Shown: positions 10,816-22,550 of the stretch, in pieces
Layout: the number at the start of each line of letters is the position of its first letter
Position numbering within the stretch: the first letter of the stretch is position 1
Source of the DNA: Euryodendron excelsum
Taxonomy: Eukaryota; Streptophyta; Magnoliopsida; Ericales; Pentaphylacaceae
NCBI GenBank assembly: GCA_033060915.1
Contig: CM065392.1
Coordinates: 6,555,001-6,619,000, forward strand
Length of the DNA stretch: 64,000 nt
Direction: 5' to 3'
Translations under genes and position numbers: made by a program
Notes under the pieces: model-generated
What the model was told of the DNA's origin: nothing
Database searches by the model: none
The model's input: the letters and a program-made list of their open reading frames with translations, nothing else

Positions 10816-13040
10816 TAACATAATTTCTTGAAAGCTTTTCCAATCACACATCATAATATTTCTACACCACTTTATCCAACCAAATTTGTAGGCACAAAGT
10901 ATTTCTAGAGTGTTCATATATGAAAACACATTTAGTGGTTTAAGTAATTTTTCTATTCTTTCTTCAAATAGAAGCATGATTTGAATTATAGCATTGATTA
11001 AAAACATACTATATATATATATATATATATGCATAGGATATAAAACAAGAAATCTACTAAAACATAATTGTATCAGTCTTCTCTACCCATTAGGAAATGC
11101 ATGCGTATAAAAGAGGACAATAGCAAATGAAGCTGTTAAAATCAAGGTTTAATTTTGATTTTCTCGTAGTGTAAATTATTTTCTTTTCATAGATTGGAAG
11201 AAGCAATTCCATATCATAGCTTTCTATACCTTCAGCGAATTGTGAATGAGGCAACTTATAGAGTTGCTAGACAGGCTGTAGCTGGTGTCGGTTGTATGGA
11301 TTGGAATACCCAATCTCCCCTTTGTGGCTGTTGGATCCCCTTAGAAAGGACGAAAATCCTTTGTAGTGTGATGCTTCTATCCTTAATAAAACTTTATTGT
11401 TGTCGTAAAAATAAAAAAGTCTTAGACGAGGAAAAGGTAAGTTAACTTATAAACGCAAGATGAGGGTATAAGATCAAAACTAAATTTTTATATATGCATG
11501 TATATAATTGACCAACAGAAAATAAAAAATTATACAATGCTTTTGAAAAGCACAACGTGTCTTTGCTCAATAGGAGGATCCCACCAAATGGTCGAGTAAG
11601 ATCATTGAATAATTTTTCCAAAAAAAAAAAAAAGATGAAAGTGGTATTCAAAACTTTTTTATAAGATCCAAATCCTAAGATGTGATGGCCGCGAATATGG
11701 CCCAAAAAATATTTTGTTGTATGGTACATTTGTCAAAATGGAGGACTTTGTTGGGAATAGCGATCCAAATCGAGGGAGCAGGACACCCTACGATTTCGGA
11801 AGACTTTTGACCCTTATAAAAGGGATAGCCCTTAATTACGGTTTCCATTTTTTGACGATTTTGTTCCCAAGTAGAAGAGGAAGGCTAGCAAATATTACCC
11901 TCCAATTACACGTTAAAATTACCTCCCAAGGGACGTTACACTTGCATCCTGTTTGAAACTTGAGGAAGGAACTAGAAATAAATAATTTTTCTTCTTCATC
12001 TTTGGTTTATAATTTAAAAAAAAAAAAAAGGAAAAAAAAGAGAATGTAAGAGAAAATTATTTTCCTTTCCAATTTCCGGTCGTTTTCAAATAGTTATCTT
12101 ATTGTTTGCCTTACTTTTTCATTTGAATTTCAAATAATAAAAATTGAATTTTCTGCCACTTTTCTTTCAATTTTTTTGCAAAACTTAACAAAAAAATATA
12201 TATTTTCTCTACAATTTCTCTTTTACTTTCTTTCCTGTCTGTTCTCTTTCCCTTCCTCTTCCATAAGTTCCAAGCAAACCCTTATTTCCAATTCCCAACA
12301 AAGCCGCATTGTATGGTCATGGTATCAAAATGTTACTGGGCCTTAATAATGTGACCCAATGTTACCTATTGGCCACCAATTAACATGTCTACCAACATGC
12401 ATTTATCTATTGCACATGGTGATGGGCAATTCCAGGCCTAGCCCATTGTCCACTTAGGATGAACCCAAGCTGCGGCTCACTTACTCCATTTACATATTTA
12501 CTGATTTTTTTAGGTAGAGAGGCCACTCAGCAGAGGAAAGGTTGTGAGCATCTTCTCAACAAGGACCATCATCGGTTTGGCTCTTCCTCCTGTGTAGCCT
12601 TTTGGGTCTCCCATGTATATGTGAGAGAGATAAGGGGAAAAAAATCACACTAGTGGAGGCCCGGCCAAGCCTACTAATGCTAGTAGGCCAGACCAAAATT
12701 GCTCTTAATGCTAGTAGCTTTCCATTTTTTTTTTATTTTTTTGTTCATTATTCTCTTCTTTTTCCGTGTATTTATGAAAATAATATGGTTTGCACATGCA
12801 AATTACGTTCCAGACCAGTAGTGCTGTTAAAATTGGTTTGTAATCCATCTTGAATGAATGAAGTTCTTTTTCTGCCCAACACGAAAAAAAATCAACGACA
12901 AGGTTAAACGACAGTAAAATTAAAATATGTATCGGCTTATCCCAACGAGCCTAGGAAGCAAATCAAATCAAATTCACCAAAACCAAGCCCAAATACTGGC
13001 TATTTGAATTAATATTTATCCATCACGACATAAGATAATG
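10816..13040. other. Intergenic, nothing recognised
   Basis: AT-rich with homopolymer A and T runs and an AT microsatellite at 11008-11030. No convincing exon. The 83-codon plus frame at 11194 has no recognised motif. Confidence 0.5.
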
Positions 13041-13045
13041 CCATT

Positions 13046-13560
13046 ATTAGAGGTGGCAGTGGACGGGGCGGGCGGAGCGAAAATTGGTACCTCCATCTTC
13101 GCATCTACTTAAAAAATTTACCTTCATTTTCGCCTCTATACCCGTACGGATATTTTGTTGAACGTCTATTCCTCCCCCGCGCGTAAAAATCTCCGTCCAT
13201 CATGCCCCACAACTACCAAGCCCAATAACACTAAAAAAAATTCCAAAAATAAATAAAAGAGAAAAAAAATACGGTTTGCAAAATTTAAATTTTATTATTT
13301 GTAGGTGAGCCCTCATTTTTTGTTTTAAAAGTTATAGTTAAATCCCTTTTTTTAGTCTTAATATTTATAATTGAGCCATAGGTAATTTCTAATTACACTA
13401 ATACCTAATGGGTATGGCTGGACAAGAAGGAGCGGGCCAAGGCGGGAGAGAACCTAAGTTCATTCTCGCCTCCATACTCACACAGGTTTAATTTAACACT
13501 TCCATCCCCGCCTTTATTTTCATTTTAAATTTTTTATACTCTCTCTATACGAGGTTCGGC
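13046..13560. repeat. GGGGCGGG-type dispersed repeat
   Basis: It starts at TTAGAGGTGGCAGTGGACGG with GGGCGGGCGG, has CCCCCGCGCG and CCCCGCC blocks further on, and an AT-rich centre. This composition is that of a common class of plant hAT-like MITEs that begin with TAGAGGTGGCA. The right end was not located exactly. Confidence 0.4.
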
Positions 13561-16190
13561 CAAATATTTACCTTTCTCCAGTTCACTGTCATCTTAACCA
13601 TAATCATATGCCGTGATGGATGAATCGGTATCAATGCTTTATTACATTAAGTGCTTTCTACAAGTCACCCCGCATTTTATTATTCTTATGTGAACATATC
13701 CCAAACTTATAACGTCTGAAAGCTATAAATAAACCAGTTGCATAAGAGCTTTCTGACCTTTCTTTTTTTTTTTTTTTTGGTACTTCCGAAGTTGTTTTAT
13801 GAAACTTTGGACGATTCTCTCGTAGGAACGTCCCAACAGTACGTCTTCAGCAGCAACACAGAGGCAGGTCTTTTCTGGATTTTGGGTTGTCCTTCTGTGT
13901 GTCCTACATCACAATATGCATAGGCAATATCACAAACCATTTAAATATATATATATATATATTTTTTATACATTGAATGATTAAAATTTAAAAAAAAAAA
14001 AAAATCAAACTCATATAATCTCAATATGAAGACACCAATAATTAATTTCAAAAATTATATTGGAGCTGTCATTGCCATGATCCGTGTAATAGCTCTCTAT
14101 AAAACCCAGTGTTATATATATATACATACACACTAACAGTGACTCCAGAGGAAGGACTATGTTATGAACTATAGTGCTGTAACTAAAAATCTCGTTTCTC
14201 TGTTTAGGATGTTAATCTCCAAGTGGCAGTGATTTGACTAATCAAGGAAGGAAAATAGGAAATTCTATTCATTTTTTTATTTTAATTATCAGGCAGGATT
14301 TATAGGAAACTTTATGTATGTTTTTTGCTTTTACCTATTAGAGACAAACTTTAAGTAAGAATACAAATCAAATAAGAAACTTATCAATCATCTTTAATAG
14401 TAAATTTCGTGATCTATTTAAATTTTACCAACATAATTTTATGTATTTTTTATTTAAAAAATGTACCTTTAAATTTAACAATTCTAAATTTTAATTTTAT
14501 CTTCCATATAAACGAAATGAAAAAGGTCACATATTAAGATTTGAAAGATTTTACCATATTGATTAAAGAATTAACAATTAAATTGGAAGAGGAACAACCA
14601 ATGGTTACATGATATGTGAATTATTATATTTTATAAGTTCAAAAATGTGAAAAATATGTGAATTTTTGTATTTATAAGTTAAAAAAATATGAAAATTTTG
14701 GATAACGAGTTTTAAGCTCAAAGAATCCACAACGTATAATGCTATAAGATATAGTACAAATGACAAACGCTAACATGTACCCTAGAACACATGTTTAACA
14801 TACTTTGTGTAATTGTACATAATGTTAAAAAGTGTGGGACACATGTTTGTTATATATATATATATATATGGCAATTGGCAACATGTGTCAATGGAGCATA
14901 TTTTAAGCATAGTTTTTTTGGGTGTAAAAAATATTAAAAACTATATGTTCAGTGTTAGAAATCCTGTTTTCGTAATTTTTAATACTTTGTGCGGCCAAAT
15001 ATAGCATTACTTAAAATGTCTCCTAAGTGCAAGTGCTATAGCAAGAACCTATATATTGCGAAAAAAAAAAAATCAATTGTAAAGAGCAAGAAATGTCATA
15101 GAAGGTAAAAGGAGTGTTCTAGTGTACTGAGTGGTATACCCGCACAATTCACATATAAAAAAATAGAGGTAAATATATATTGAAAAATTAGTCAAGAAAC
15201 AAATATATAATATAAATTATAGATTAACAAATATCAACAGAAAATATGACATTTAAACACTTACAAACCATAAAATAATAATAATAATTTCATTCTGAAC
15301 CTACATAAATATGCACTTGTTCTAATCCTCTTTTGTAACATGAAAGTTTTTCATATTCATCTTATATAATACTATCTTTTTACTTTAAAAAGTCTTTTTT
15401 ATAAAATGAAGATAAAATGTTATAAATATTTTATCTTGTTAAGTTTAGGAGACACAACTCCTTTATTAGTAATAAAAGTTAAAGAAAAACTACTAAACTC
15501 ATCGAAGCACCAATAATAATTAGGTATATTGGTTAAAATTAGAACTCAAAATTGCAATGAAAAGAATAATTAAATTATTAATATTTATTAATACATGTTT
15601 TGATGCTATTGATATATGTTTTGTAAATTACTATGTAAGTAATATTTTAGATAAACTCTGGCCAAATGTAAATTTTATGAAATATATAAATTTTATATTT
15701 ATATAACCTAAATTAAATATAAGTATTTTCAATATAAACCTCCATTACAAATAGGTACTCTATGTATTAAGCAATTTATATATTAAAAAAAGTTAAATGG
15801 TTGGATTATGATTGTCATGTATTACATAAGGAATCGTTGCTTGAATATAATAGCAATCCAACTCTAGAGAGTAGAGACTTAATTGGATAAATTTTATACT
15901 TAAATTTATATTAAATATTATGTTTATGAGATAATTTCTAGAGATAGAATTGGAAAAAACTTTATACTTAAAATTAAATTACATATAATGTTTCCTGTGA
16001 TAATTTTTAGAGACTTAGTTGGATAAGACTTTGTACTTGATAAAAAACTTTGTCAGATTTTGATAAGAATTATGGGAGGGAGGGGCAATGGGACCTTGTA
16101 TTTAAATAGGGACTTTTATCGGATTATATTGACCATATAAGTGACATTTTAAAAACATAAGAAGTGTTCACGTAGGCACTACAAGTGTAC
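13561..16190. other. Intergenic, nothing recognised
   Basis: Strongly AT-rich with AT microsatellites near 13944-13963 and 14851-14869. No coding exon, tRNA or rRNA recognised. Confidence 0.5.
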
Positions 16191-16194
16191 AAAA

Positions 16195-16750
16195 GAATTG
16201 AAAAACTCAAAAACCAGACCAACTCAATCTCTCTGGGTCGATTTGGTTTAGATCTATCAAATGTTCAGTTTGGTTCTGGGTTTAAAAAAGGCCAACTCGA
16301 TTATTTTGGTTTGGTTCTCGAATTCACACTTTCTGGACCTGAACCGACCTGACCTAACCCAATTCAAGAACGGAACCGAAATTCGATCTTATATTTATAA
16401 AAAGAAGTTTACATATATTTTATATATACCTTTAAATCATGGTTATTTAAACTTAATTATTATTAATTTGTGTTTGTATGTTGTTTTATTATTTTTTTAA
16501 AATTTAGGATACAAAATTAATCTTATTTTTAATTAAAAAAATCATGTTTTGAACAATAAAAGTAGACCGACCCGAACCAACTTAAGACATAGAGTCGAAC
16601 CAAATCAACTCGAACCCACACGGGTTGGTTTGGTTTGATTCCTTAAAAAGGTCAGTTTAATTTTAAGTTCAAAATTTTAAAATCAATTTAGATCAAACCG
16701 ATTTTAAATCTAACACGAATTCGACCTAGCCCGACTCATACACAAACTTA
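16195..16750. repeat. Dispersed repeat R1, copy 1
   Basis: A repeat of about 550 bp with GGTTTGGTT, GACCGACCCGAACC and AACCGACCTGACC blocks at both sides and an AT-rich centre including ATGGTTATTTAAACTTAATT. The same order of blocks recurs at 62030-62330 plus 63601-63890, where a solo LTR interrupts it. Termini were not resolved and the class is unknown. The 36122-36731 MITE has similar composition but clear ends of its own. Confidence 0.65.
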
Positions 16751-17025
16751 ATAGACACTAGACACTGCCTAAAAAAGAGAATAAAAATTTGTACAAACAT
16801 AACTTTTATCAATATATATATATAGATAGATTCTTTCCACATGTAATAGTTGTTGTTTTACATCAATATCTATTTTCTTTTGGTAAAGTAAATCTCTGCA
16901 TTTATTGGATAATAATTATCCCGGGGTGTAAGATAGAGATGCTATTAAAAACCTATTAATGCTGGTAGTAATTATACCATGCATTGAACCCAGTTTAAAG
17001 CTGCTATGACAAGGAGGTTCTCCGC

Positions 17026-17236
17026 AACATGGGCCCACTTCCAAGTCCCAAACCCCAACCCAAACTTCTCACCACCCTTGGGCCTTCCTAAACCTCTCTC
17101 TCACTCCTTCCCGTAGGGAGAAAGAGGAGAGAGAACACCTCTGGTTCTTCTCTTTCTTGTCCGAAACCCAAAAAGCAAAAACCTTAAACCCATACAAATA
17201 CCAAGGTTACCCCAATTCCGAGGCTTGGATTAATCA
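17026..17236 (+). promoter_or_regulatory. Putative promoter and 5' leader of TFIIB copy 1
   Basis: ATGGGCCCACTT (17029-17040) contains the TGGGCC/GGCCCA site-II type motif common in plant housekeeping promoters, with a second GGGCC near 17080. CT/GA-rich sequence follows up to the start codon. No TATA box is evident. The transcription start is unknown. Confidence 0.4.
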
Positions 17237-18311
17237 ATGGCTGATATTATCTGTACGGACTGCAAGCGGGCCGCCGAGGTGGTTTTCGACCACTCGGCGG
17301 GGGACACGGTATGCTCCGAGTGCGGGCTCGTACTCGAGTCGCGCTCGATCGACGAGACCTCCGAGTGGCGGACCTTCGACGGCGACTCAGGTGACCGCGA
17401 CCCCATCCGGGGTTGGCGGCCCTGTCAACTCCCTCCTCACCGCCGGTGGCCTTTCCACTTTCATCTCGAGTCCCGCCGGAGGCTTGCTGACTAGGTTGCA
17501 GAACCGCGGGGCTGATCCGGACCGGGGTATCATAATGGCATTTAAAGCTATTACTGCTATGGCCGATAGGTGTGTTTGCATGTTTATGGTTCTTTAGAAG
17601 AATCTTTGTTATACGTAAAACCCTATAGCCTAGAGTAAACTGTTTGGTGGGCGAGAAAAGGAAAGTCACCGGAGTTAATATTATGACTCGAAAAGATTGA
17701 GAGAGATAGTTGGGATTTATGTTGTTAAAGCCTATTACTCTGGTTGGTGCTGAGAAAATGCAGGAAGAGAAAAGAAAAACGAAGAAAAAGTGAAATCTAA
17801 ATTCAATTTAACCAAGCAATAGTGTGTAGGGGCATGATTGAATTAAGACTTTTCACTTAATTTTCCCACACGCTACTTAATTCTCTCAGCCACCAAACAG
17901 GTATTGTAGAATTGAATTCTGTATATTATGATTAGTATGATACACTAGTGATCACATGTGCATCTGAGTCGGTCCAGTTGAATCCAGAATTTGGATACAA
18001 CAATCCAAGTTAATCAGAGAGAGAGAGATGGCACTGTTTTGGTAAAGGAAGGAAGGGGTTGCTCTGTTACATCCCGAGAAAATGCTGGAAGATAAAAGAA
18101 ACAGAAAGAAAATTTCTAAGATCACTTTAACCAAGTCTTATACGTGCAAGTGCTTAGTTAAAATTAAGACTTCGAGTACTGCTTTATCTCATTAAATTTT
18201 CTTGGCTACCAAACAGAATTATAGAACCTTATCTTGTTATTATAGTGATGCCTCTAGCCATTGTGCTTCTGAGACATCTTTGGATGAGTTAATGCAGTGT
18301 GTCCATTGAAG

Positions 18312-18354
<43 letters not shown>

Positions 18355-21300
18355 TTTAATTGTTGAATTTGCATTCTACCTTGCATTAACTTTTTGCTTG
18401 AAATTTCATGTATTTGTATATGTATGTATATAGATATTTTTTGTTTGTTTCCTAGTGTTTTTAAAATGCTAATTGTGTCAGTAATTTATTGTTGTTTGTA
18501 GTATCACAATAAATTTGATGGTTCACAGTTGCTGAAATTTGTCTTCAAGTGGGACTAGTAATGAAAAAACATCAACAGATTATAGAGATTTTGCATCTTA
18601 AATTCTGCTTGTCAATTTTATATTTGTTGTTTGTTTGGTTTGTGTTATGTATCTTTTTCATGGGCTATAATGTGTGTCTGGGATAAATTTGTCTGCCAAC
18701 TTTGCTAGTCCGATTTCTCTCAGCTATTTTATATTCTCTCTTTGTTTTTTCATTCTTATTAGAAAAGCTTAGACTTCTAGCATTTGAAGGTTCGAGATTT
18801 GATATTGGAACCTTCATTCAAAGAAAAATGCCAACACATACTTTAAGTAGGCTCACCTTTTTTTTCATAATGTCTAAAGTTTTGTACAACCGGACAATAC
18901 ATATTTAACATGCCCTAAAGACACATGTTAGCATGATTCTTATTTAAAAACCATAGCTGATGGCCATCGCTATGAGAAATGGGTAGATTTATGATTTTCG
19001 TTTTGAGGTACTGGAGTTAACTTGCAACAATATAGCTAATGCAGCAATTTTTGTCTTTCAGGTTGAGCCTTATGGCAACCATAAAGGTATGCTATTTACT
19101 CTCAACATTTATCATGTGTGAAAGATTTAGCCGACATATGTACAAATACACATAGGAACACACATATTTTGTCTTTCATTCATACTGTATTGTTTTTCCT
19201 TCCATTGAGTATGGATCACATATCTTCATTTGCCATTCAATTAAAAACGTGGCATAAATTAAATTTTTTTGTTCCATAATCATGCACTGATGCCTCTTTA
19301 CCAGGGGAGGCTTTAGTACTCTGAAATGCTTCATACTGTTGTGATAAATATGAGCTTTAGCTTCCATGAAACTGTCAAATTGTTTTTGAGGTAACCCAAC
19401 TATACACCCCCCACCCCTCCTCTCTCTCTCTCTCTGACTTTCAGTCTCAAGTATGCATAATAAACTTGGCATAGCTGCATTTTCAGATCTCTCACTTTAT
19501 CTTTTTTCCTCCTTTGATTTCCTAAATGTAAATCCTTTAATTTTGTCTGTCCCATGAAGAACTGATATAGGATTCTCTTATCAATGCTTATTTGCCTTTC
19601 TTTGACTCGTATTCACAATTATTGGTACTTCTGTTTTCCTTTTTATTTAACTTTATTTATAAGTACTCTATGAACTTTGATGGTACTTTTGCCATTGATA
19701 TGAAGAATCGAGCTTGTGCGATATTCAAGAGGTTGGGAGATCAAAAATCTAGCAGAGGAAGAAGTCATGTTGTATTAATGGCGGCTTGCCTTTACATTGC
19801 TTGTCGAAATGAAGGCAAGCCACGCACTGTAAAGGGTACCGGCTCTAAGATTTTTAGCATATGGATATGTTTCCTGGTTTTATCTTTCTCTATGCATGAG
19901 CTGTCCTGAAACTGTGAATTTTGACTAGAAATTTGCTGCGTGACAAATGGAGTTATAAAGAAGGAAATTGGCCGAGCAAAGGAGTTTATAGTGAAACAAC
20001 TGAAGGTGGAAATGGGTGAATCAATGGAGATGGGAACTATACATGCAGGAGACTATCTGGTGAGGTTCTTATGATGTGACAACACTTTATTTGGTTAATA
20101 GTTTCTTGAAATTCATGTCTCACCACTGATATTTGCTCGACTAAATCTTTAGAGGCGCTTTTGTTCCAATCTTGGTATGAGCAATGAAGAACTTAAATCT
20201 GTCCAAGAAACTGTCCAGAAGTCGGAAGAGATTGATATAAGGTACTTCCCTCATGGTTCATACACTTGAATTCCAGACCCCTTTGTGACCTGCCAGATGC
20301 CTAACTGCTATTCTAGAGAATTTTAACATTTAACTTCAATATCTTCATGCTAAACACCCACTACCAGAACTTCAAATTGTTCCAGCTCTTTTCTATATTC
20401 CACGGTTCTATTGTTTGGAAAAATTGGAAATTAGGGTATGTGGGCGACCTTGAAGGTCGTGGGTATACTATTTACCATCTGTGAAGTATGACCATCATTT
20501 AGCAATTACCAAACTAAGCAGAAAGCGGAAAGGGAGAGGATTAATGGCAGCCCAACAGAGAGAGAGAGAGCAGTGAATCAAATCAAAGAAAGCTTAAAGG
20601 ACTTATGTACTCCATGTCTTTGAAAAGAGGGAGGAGGGCCTATATATAGGTGAAGGGATGTGAGAGAGAGAGCCAACCCGTGGGGGGGTGATGACTTGTC
20701 CCTCTCAACCTTATAGGGTCAGCATTGCATTCTAGATCCACTGAGGTAGGTGAGATATGCCGGATGCAGAGTTAACCTATGACCTTTTGTCTTCTCTTCG
20801 TCGTTGTCTCGACTTATAGGAGAAATCTCTCTCTCTTATTATGACAGGTCAAGGAGATCCTTTTGAGGTGAGGGATTGGCACCTTAACAATCCCATTGAT
20901 CCTAGTATCTAGACTACAAATCCCTGATGGTCCCGTATGGAGGATCATGGCTAACTAGAGAGTTCCATGATTTATTTTTGAGGATGGATCCTTGGATCGG
21001 GGTTACTGGAGTTAGCCATCAAGGATCCTTGAAGGTGAGGTGTGCTAGGGTGATCAAGGATCCTTTGAGGTGGAGTTGTATGCTCAAGGGTAGGCTGAAG
21101 GATCCTAGAGTTTCGGGGTGGAGTCCTCCAAAGGCGTTTCCTTGGCTTTGGACCGAGAGAGGGGTCTCGAGTGGTTCCACTCTGAATGTCATGGGGAGTT
21201 TGCCTCCAATAGAGTTTGGGGCCAAGACGTTGTGTGCGTTAGCTTGACTCGATTCGATGTGGTGGTGCATTATTAGCACAAGAGGCTGACAGAGATGGTG

Positions 21301-22550
21301 ACATGTCCAACTACATGGGTTGTGACCCATGTACCTGTAGGGTACTCCCTAGGAGCAAGTGAATCAAATTGCTCCCACTTTATTAGATATGAAGATGAGG
21401 GTTTCTTTCCCAGTGGTGGCCCATTAGAAAATGATATAAATAAATAGTTGATTGAATGGTTAATGTATATTGGAGGATGCCCAACAATAAGACACTCTTG
21501 TGATTAGGTAGTTTACTAGTTCAATTTGCATGAACTATAGGATTTATAAGGTATCTAAAAGCCTAAACTGAAGTGACCGATTAAATATAAGTTGAAACTA
21601 TCTGCTTTAAATCTAGAGATGGTGTTTTCATTTGCTTGGGAATATCCGTTGATGTTTGTGTGTAACTAGCAACCTTCTATTTTTATAACCTGTTATAACA
21701 TACTTGAGATACTCACTGTTATTTGCTTCATATTTTTTATTGCAGGAGGAGCCCTATATCGATTGCAGCTGGAATAATATATATGATAACTCAGCTCTCG
21801 AGTAAAAAGAAGCTTCTTCGAGGTTTGAAATTCCAATCTTGTTTGTTAATTAGTGAGGACATAGAACTAGGGTATTAAGCTCCTACATTCAGCATTTTGC
21901 TTGCGTTACCTACCCCCATATGGACTCTCCTTGGATTTCTTTGTATCGTGCAATATTGATGAAAATTGGTAGTACAAGAGAAGTCCTTGGCTGTGTGTGT
22001 GGATCAAGGATTCGGTGATAGAAAATAAAAAGAAAGGGCAAAGGAAAGTGAGGAAAAAGTGAAAAAAAAAAAAAGAACACTTTCATTTTGTTCTCTTTCT
22101 CCTCACTTTTTTCTTTTTATTTTTCTTTACTTTTCCCTTAATAAATCTAAAATCGGAATTCCAAACGCTGGTCTTCATTCATATTTAGGGGTTGCTTACT
22201 TGCTATGACCAACCACATAGGCCAACTGGTACCTGGGGCATCTCAACCTTTGCGTTCAGGAGTTCAAGGTCCCTTGTTACCCATCTTTACAAAAAAAAAG
22301 TAATTTATACATTTATATGTGTATATGTATAGGTGTTGAGATCCTATATATGCATATAACTGATTAAAGTACTACTCCTATGTGTGCAGATATTGCACTG
22401 GCTACTACTGTTGCAGAAGTAACAGTCAAGAATGCCTACAGAGATCTTTATCCTCATGCTTCAAAGATAATACCAGCTTGGTATGCGAATGACGAGGACC
22501 TCCAGAAACTTTGCAGCCCAAAAAACTACTTGCAAAAATGGGTGAACTGA
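17237..22550 (+). CDS. TFIIB: TFIIB-like gene, copy 1, with +1 frameshift in exon 1
   Basis: Resembles general transcription factor IIB, which bridges TBP at the promoter and RNA polymerase II in the nucleus. Exons: 17237-17569, 19062-19086, 19706-19835, 19929-20059, 20153-20241, 21746-21822, 22390-22550. The N-terminal zinc ribbon (C6, C9, C26, C29) and [11 protein letters not shown] segment are intact. Then a four-G run (17409-17412) has one base more than the frame needs, and reading as written stops after 85 codons. Skipping that base gives an open 314-residue protein with both cyclin-like repeats (for example [19 protein letters not shown] and [13 protein letters not shown] at the end). 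Seven codons are missing from the B-linker relative to copy 2, and the C-terminus is extended by nine residues. All six introns are GT-AG. It is either a recently broken paralogue or an intact gene with a sequence error. Confidence 0.8.
18314..18351. repeat. GA microsatellite in intron 1 of TFIIB copy 1
   Basis: An uninterrupted GA run of about 38 bp. It is a likely length-polymorphic marker and not coding. Confidence 0.95.
20430..21440. other. Insertion-like segment in intron 5 of TFIIB copy 1
   Basis: Intron 5 (20242-21745) is far longer than introns 3 and 4. This part is more GC-balanced than the surrounding intron and contains repeated GATCCTT, AGGATCC and TCAAGGATCC motifs between 20850 and 21120 and a GGGTTGTGACCCATGT block. 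It looks like inserted repeat DNA, but no terminal repeats or target duplication were identified. Open frames on both strands here show no recognised domain. Confidence 0.35.
22195..22305 (+). repeat. tRNA-derived SINE-like segment in intron 6 of TFIIB copy 1
   Basis: TAGGCCAACTGG resembles a polymerase III A box, and AGGAGTTCAAGGTCCC about 40 bp later resembles a B box. An A-run (about nine bases) follows after a further 25 bp. This order is typical of plant SINEs. The ends were not confirmed by a target duplication. Confidence 0.35.

Noticed and set aside
17391..17501. A possible cryptic intron in TFIIB copy 1 exon 1 (CAG|GTGACC to TTGCAG) that would remove the frameshift
   Set aside because: The segment is 111 nt, a multiple of three, so the total exon length stays out of phase with exon 2 and the frame is not restored.
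17247..17669. Long minus-strand and third-frame open frames over TFIIB exon 1, with the same at 28227-28586
   Set aside because: They are shadows of the GC-rich TFIIB exon 1; the sense frame has the conserved zinc ribbon.
20927..21330. Overlapping 100-codon frames on both strands in TFIIB intron 5
   Set aside because: Both strands are open because the inserted DNA is poor in stops; no recognised motif and no splice sites linking them to the gene.
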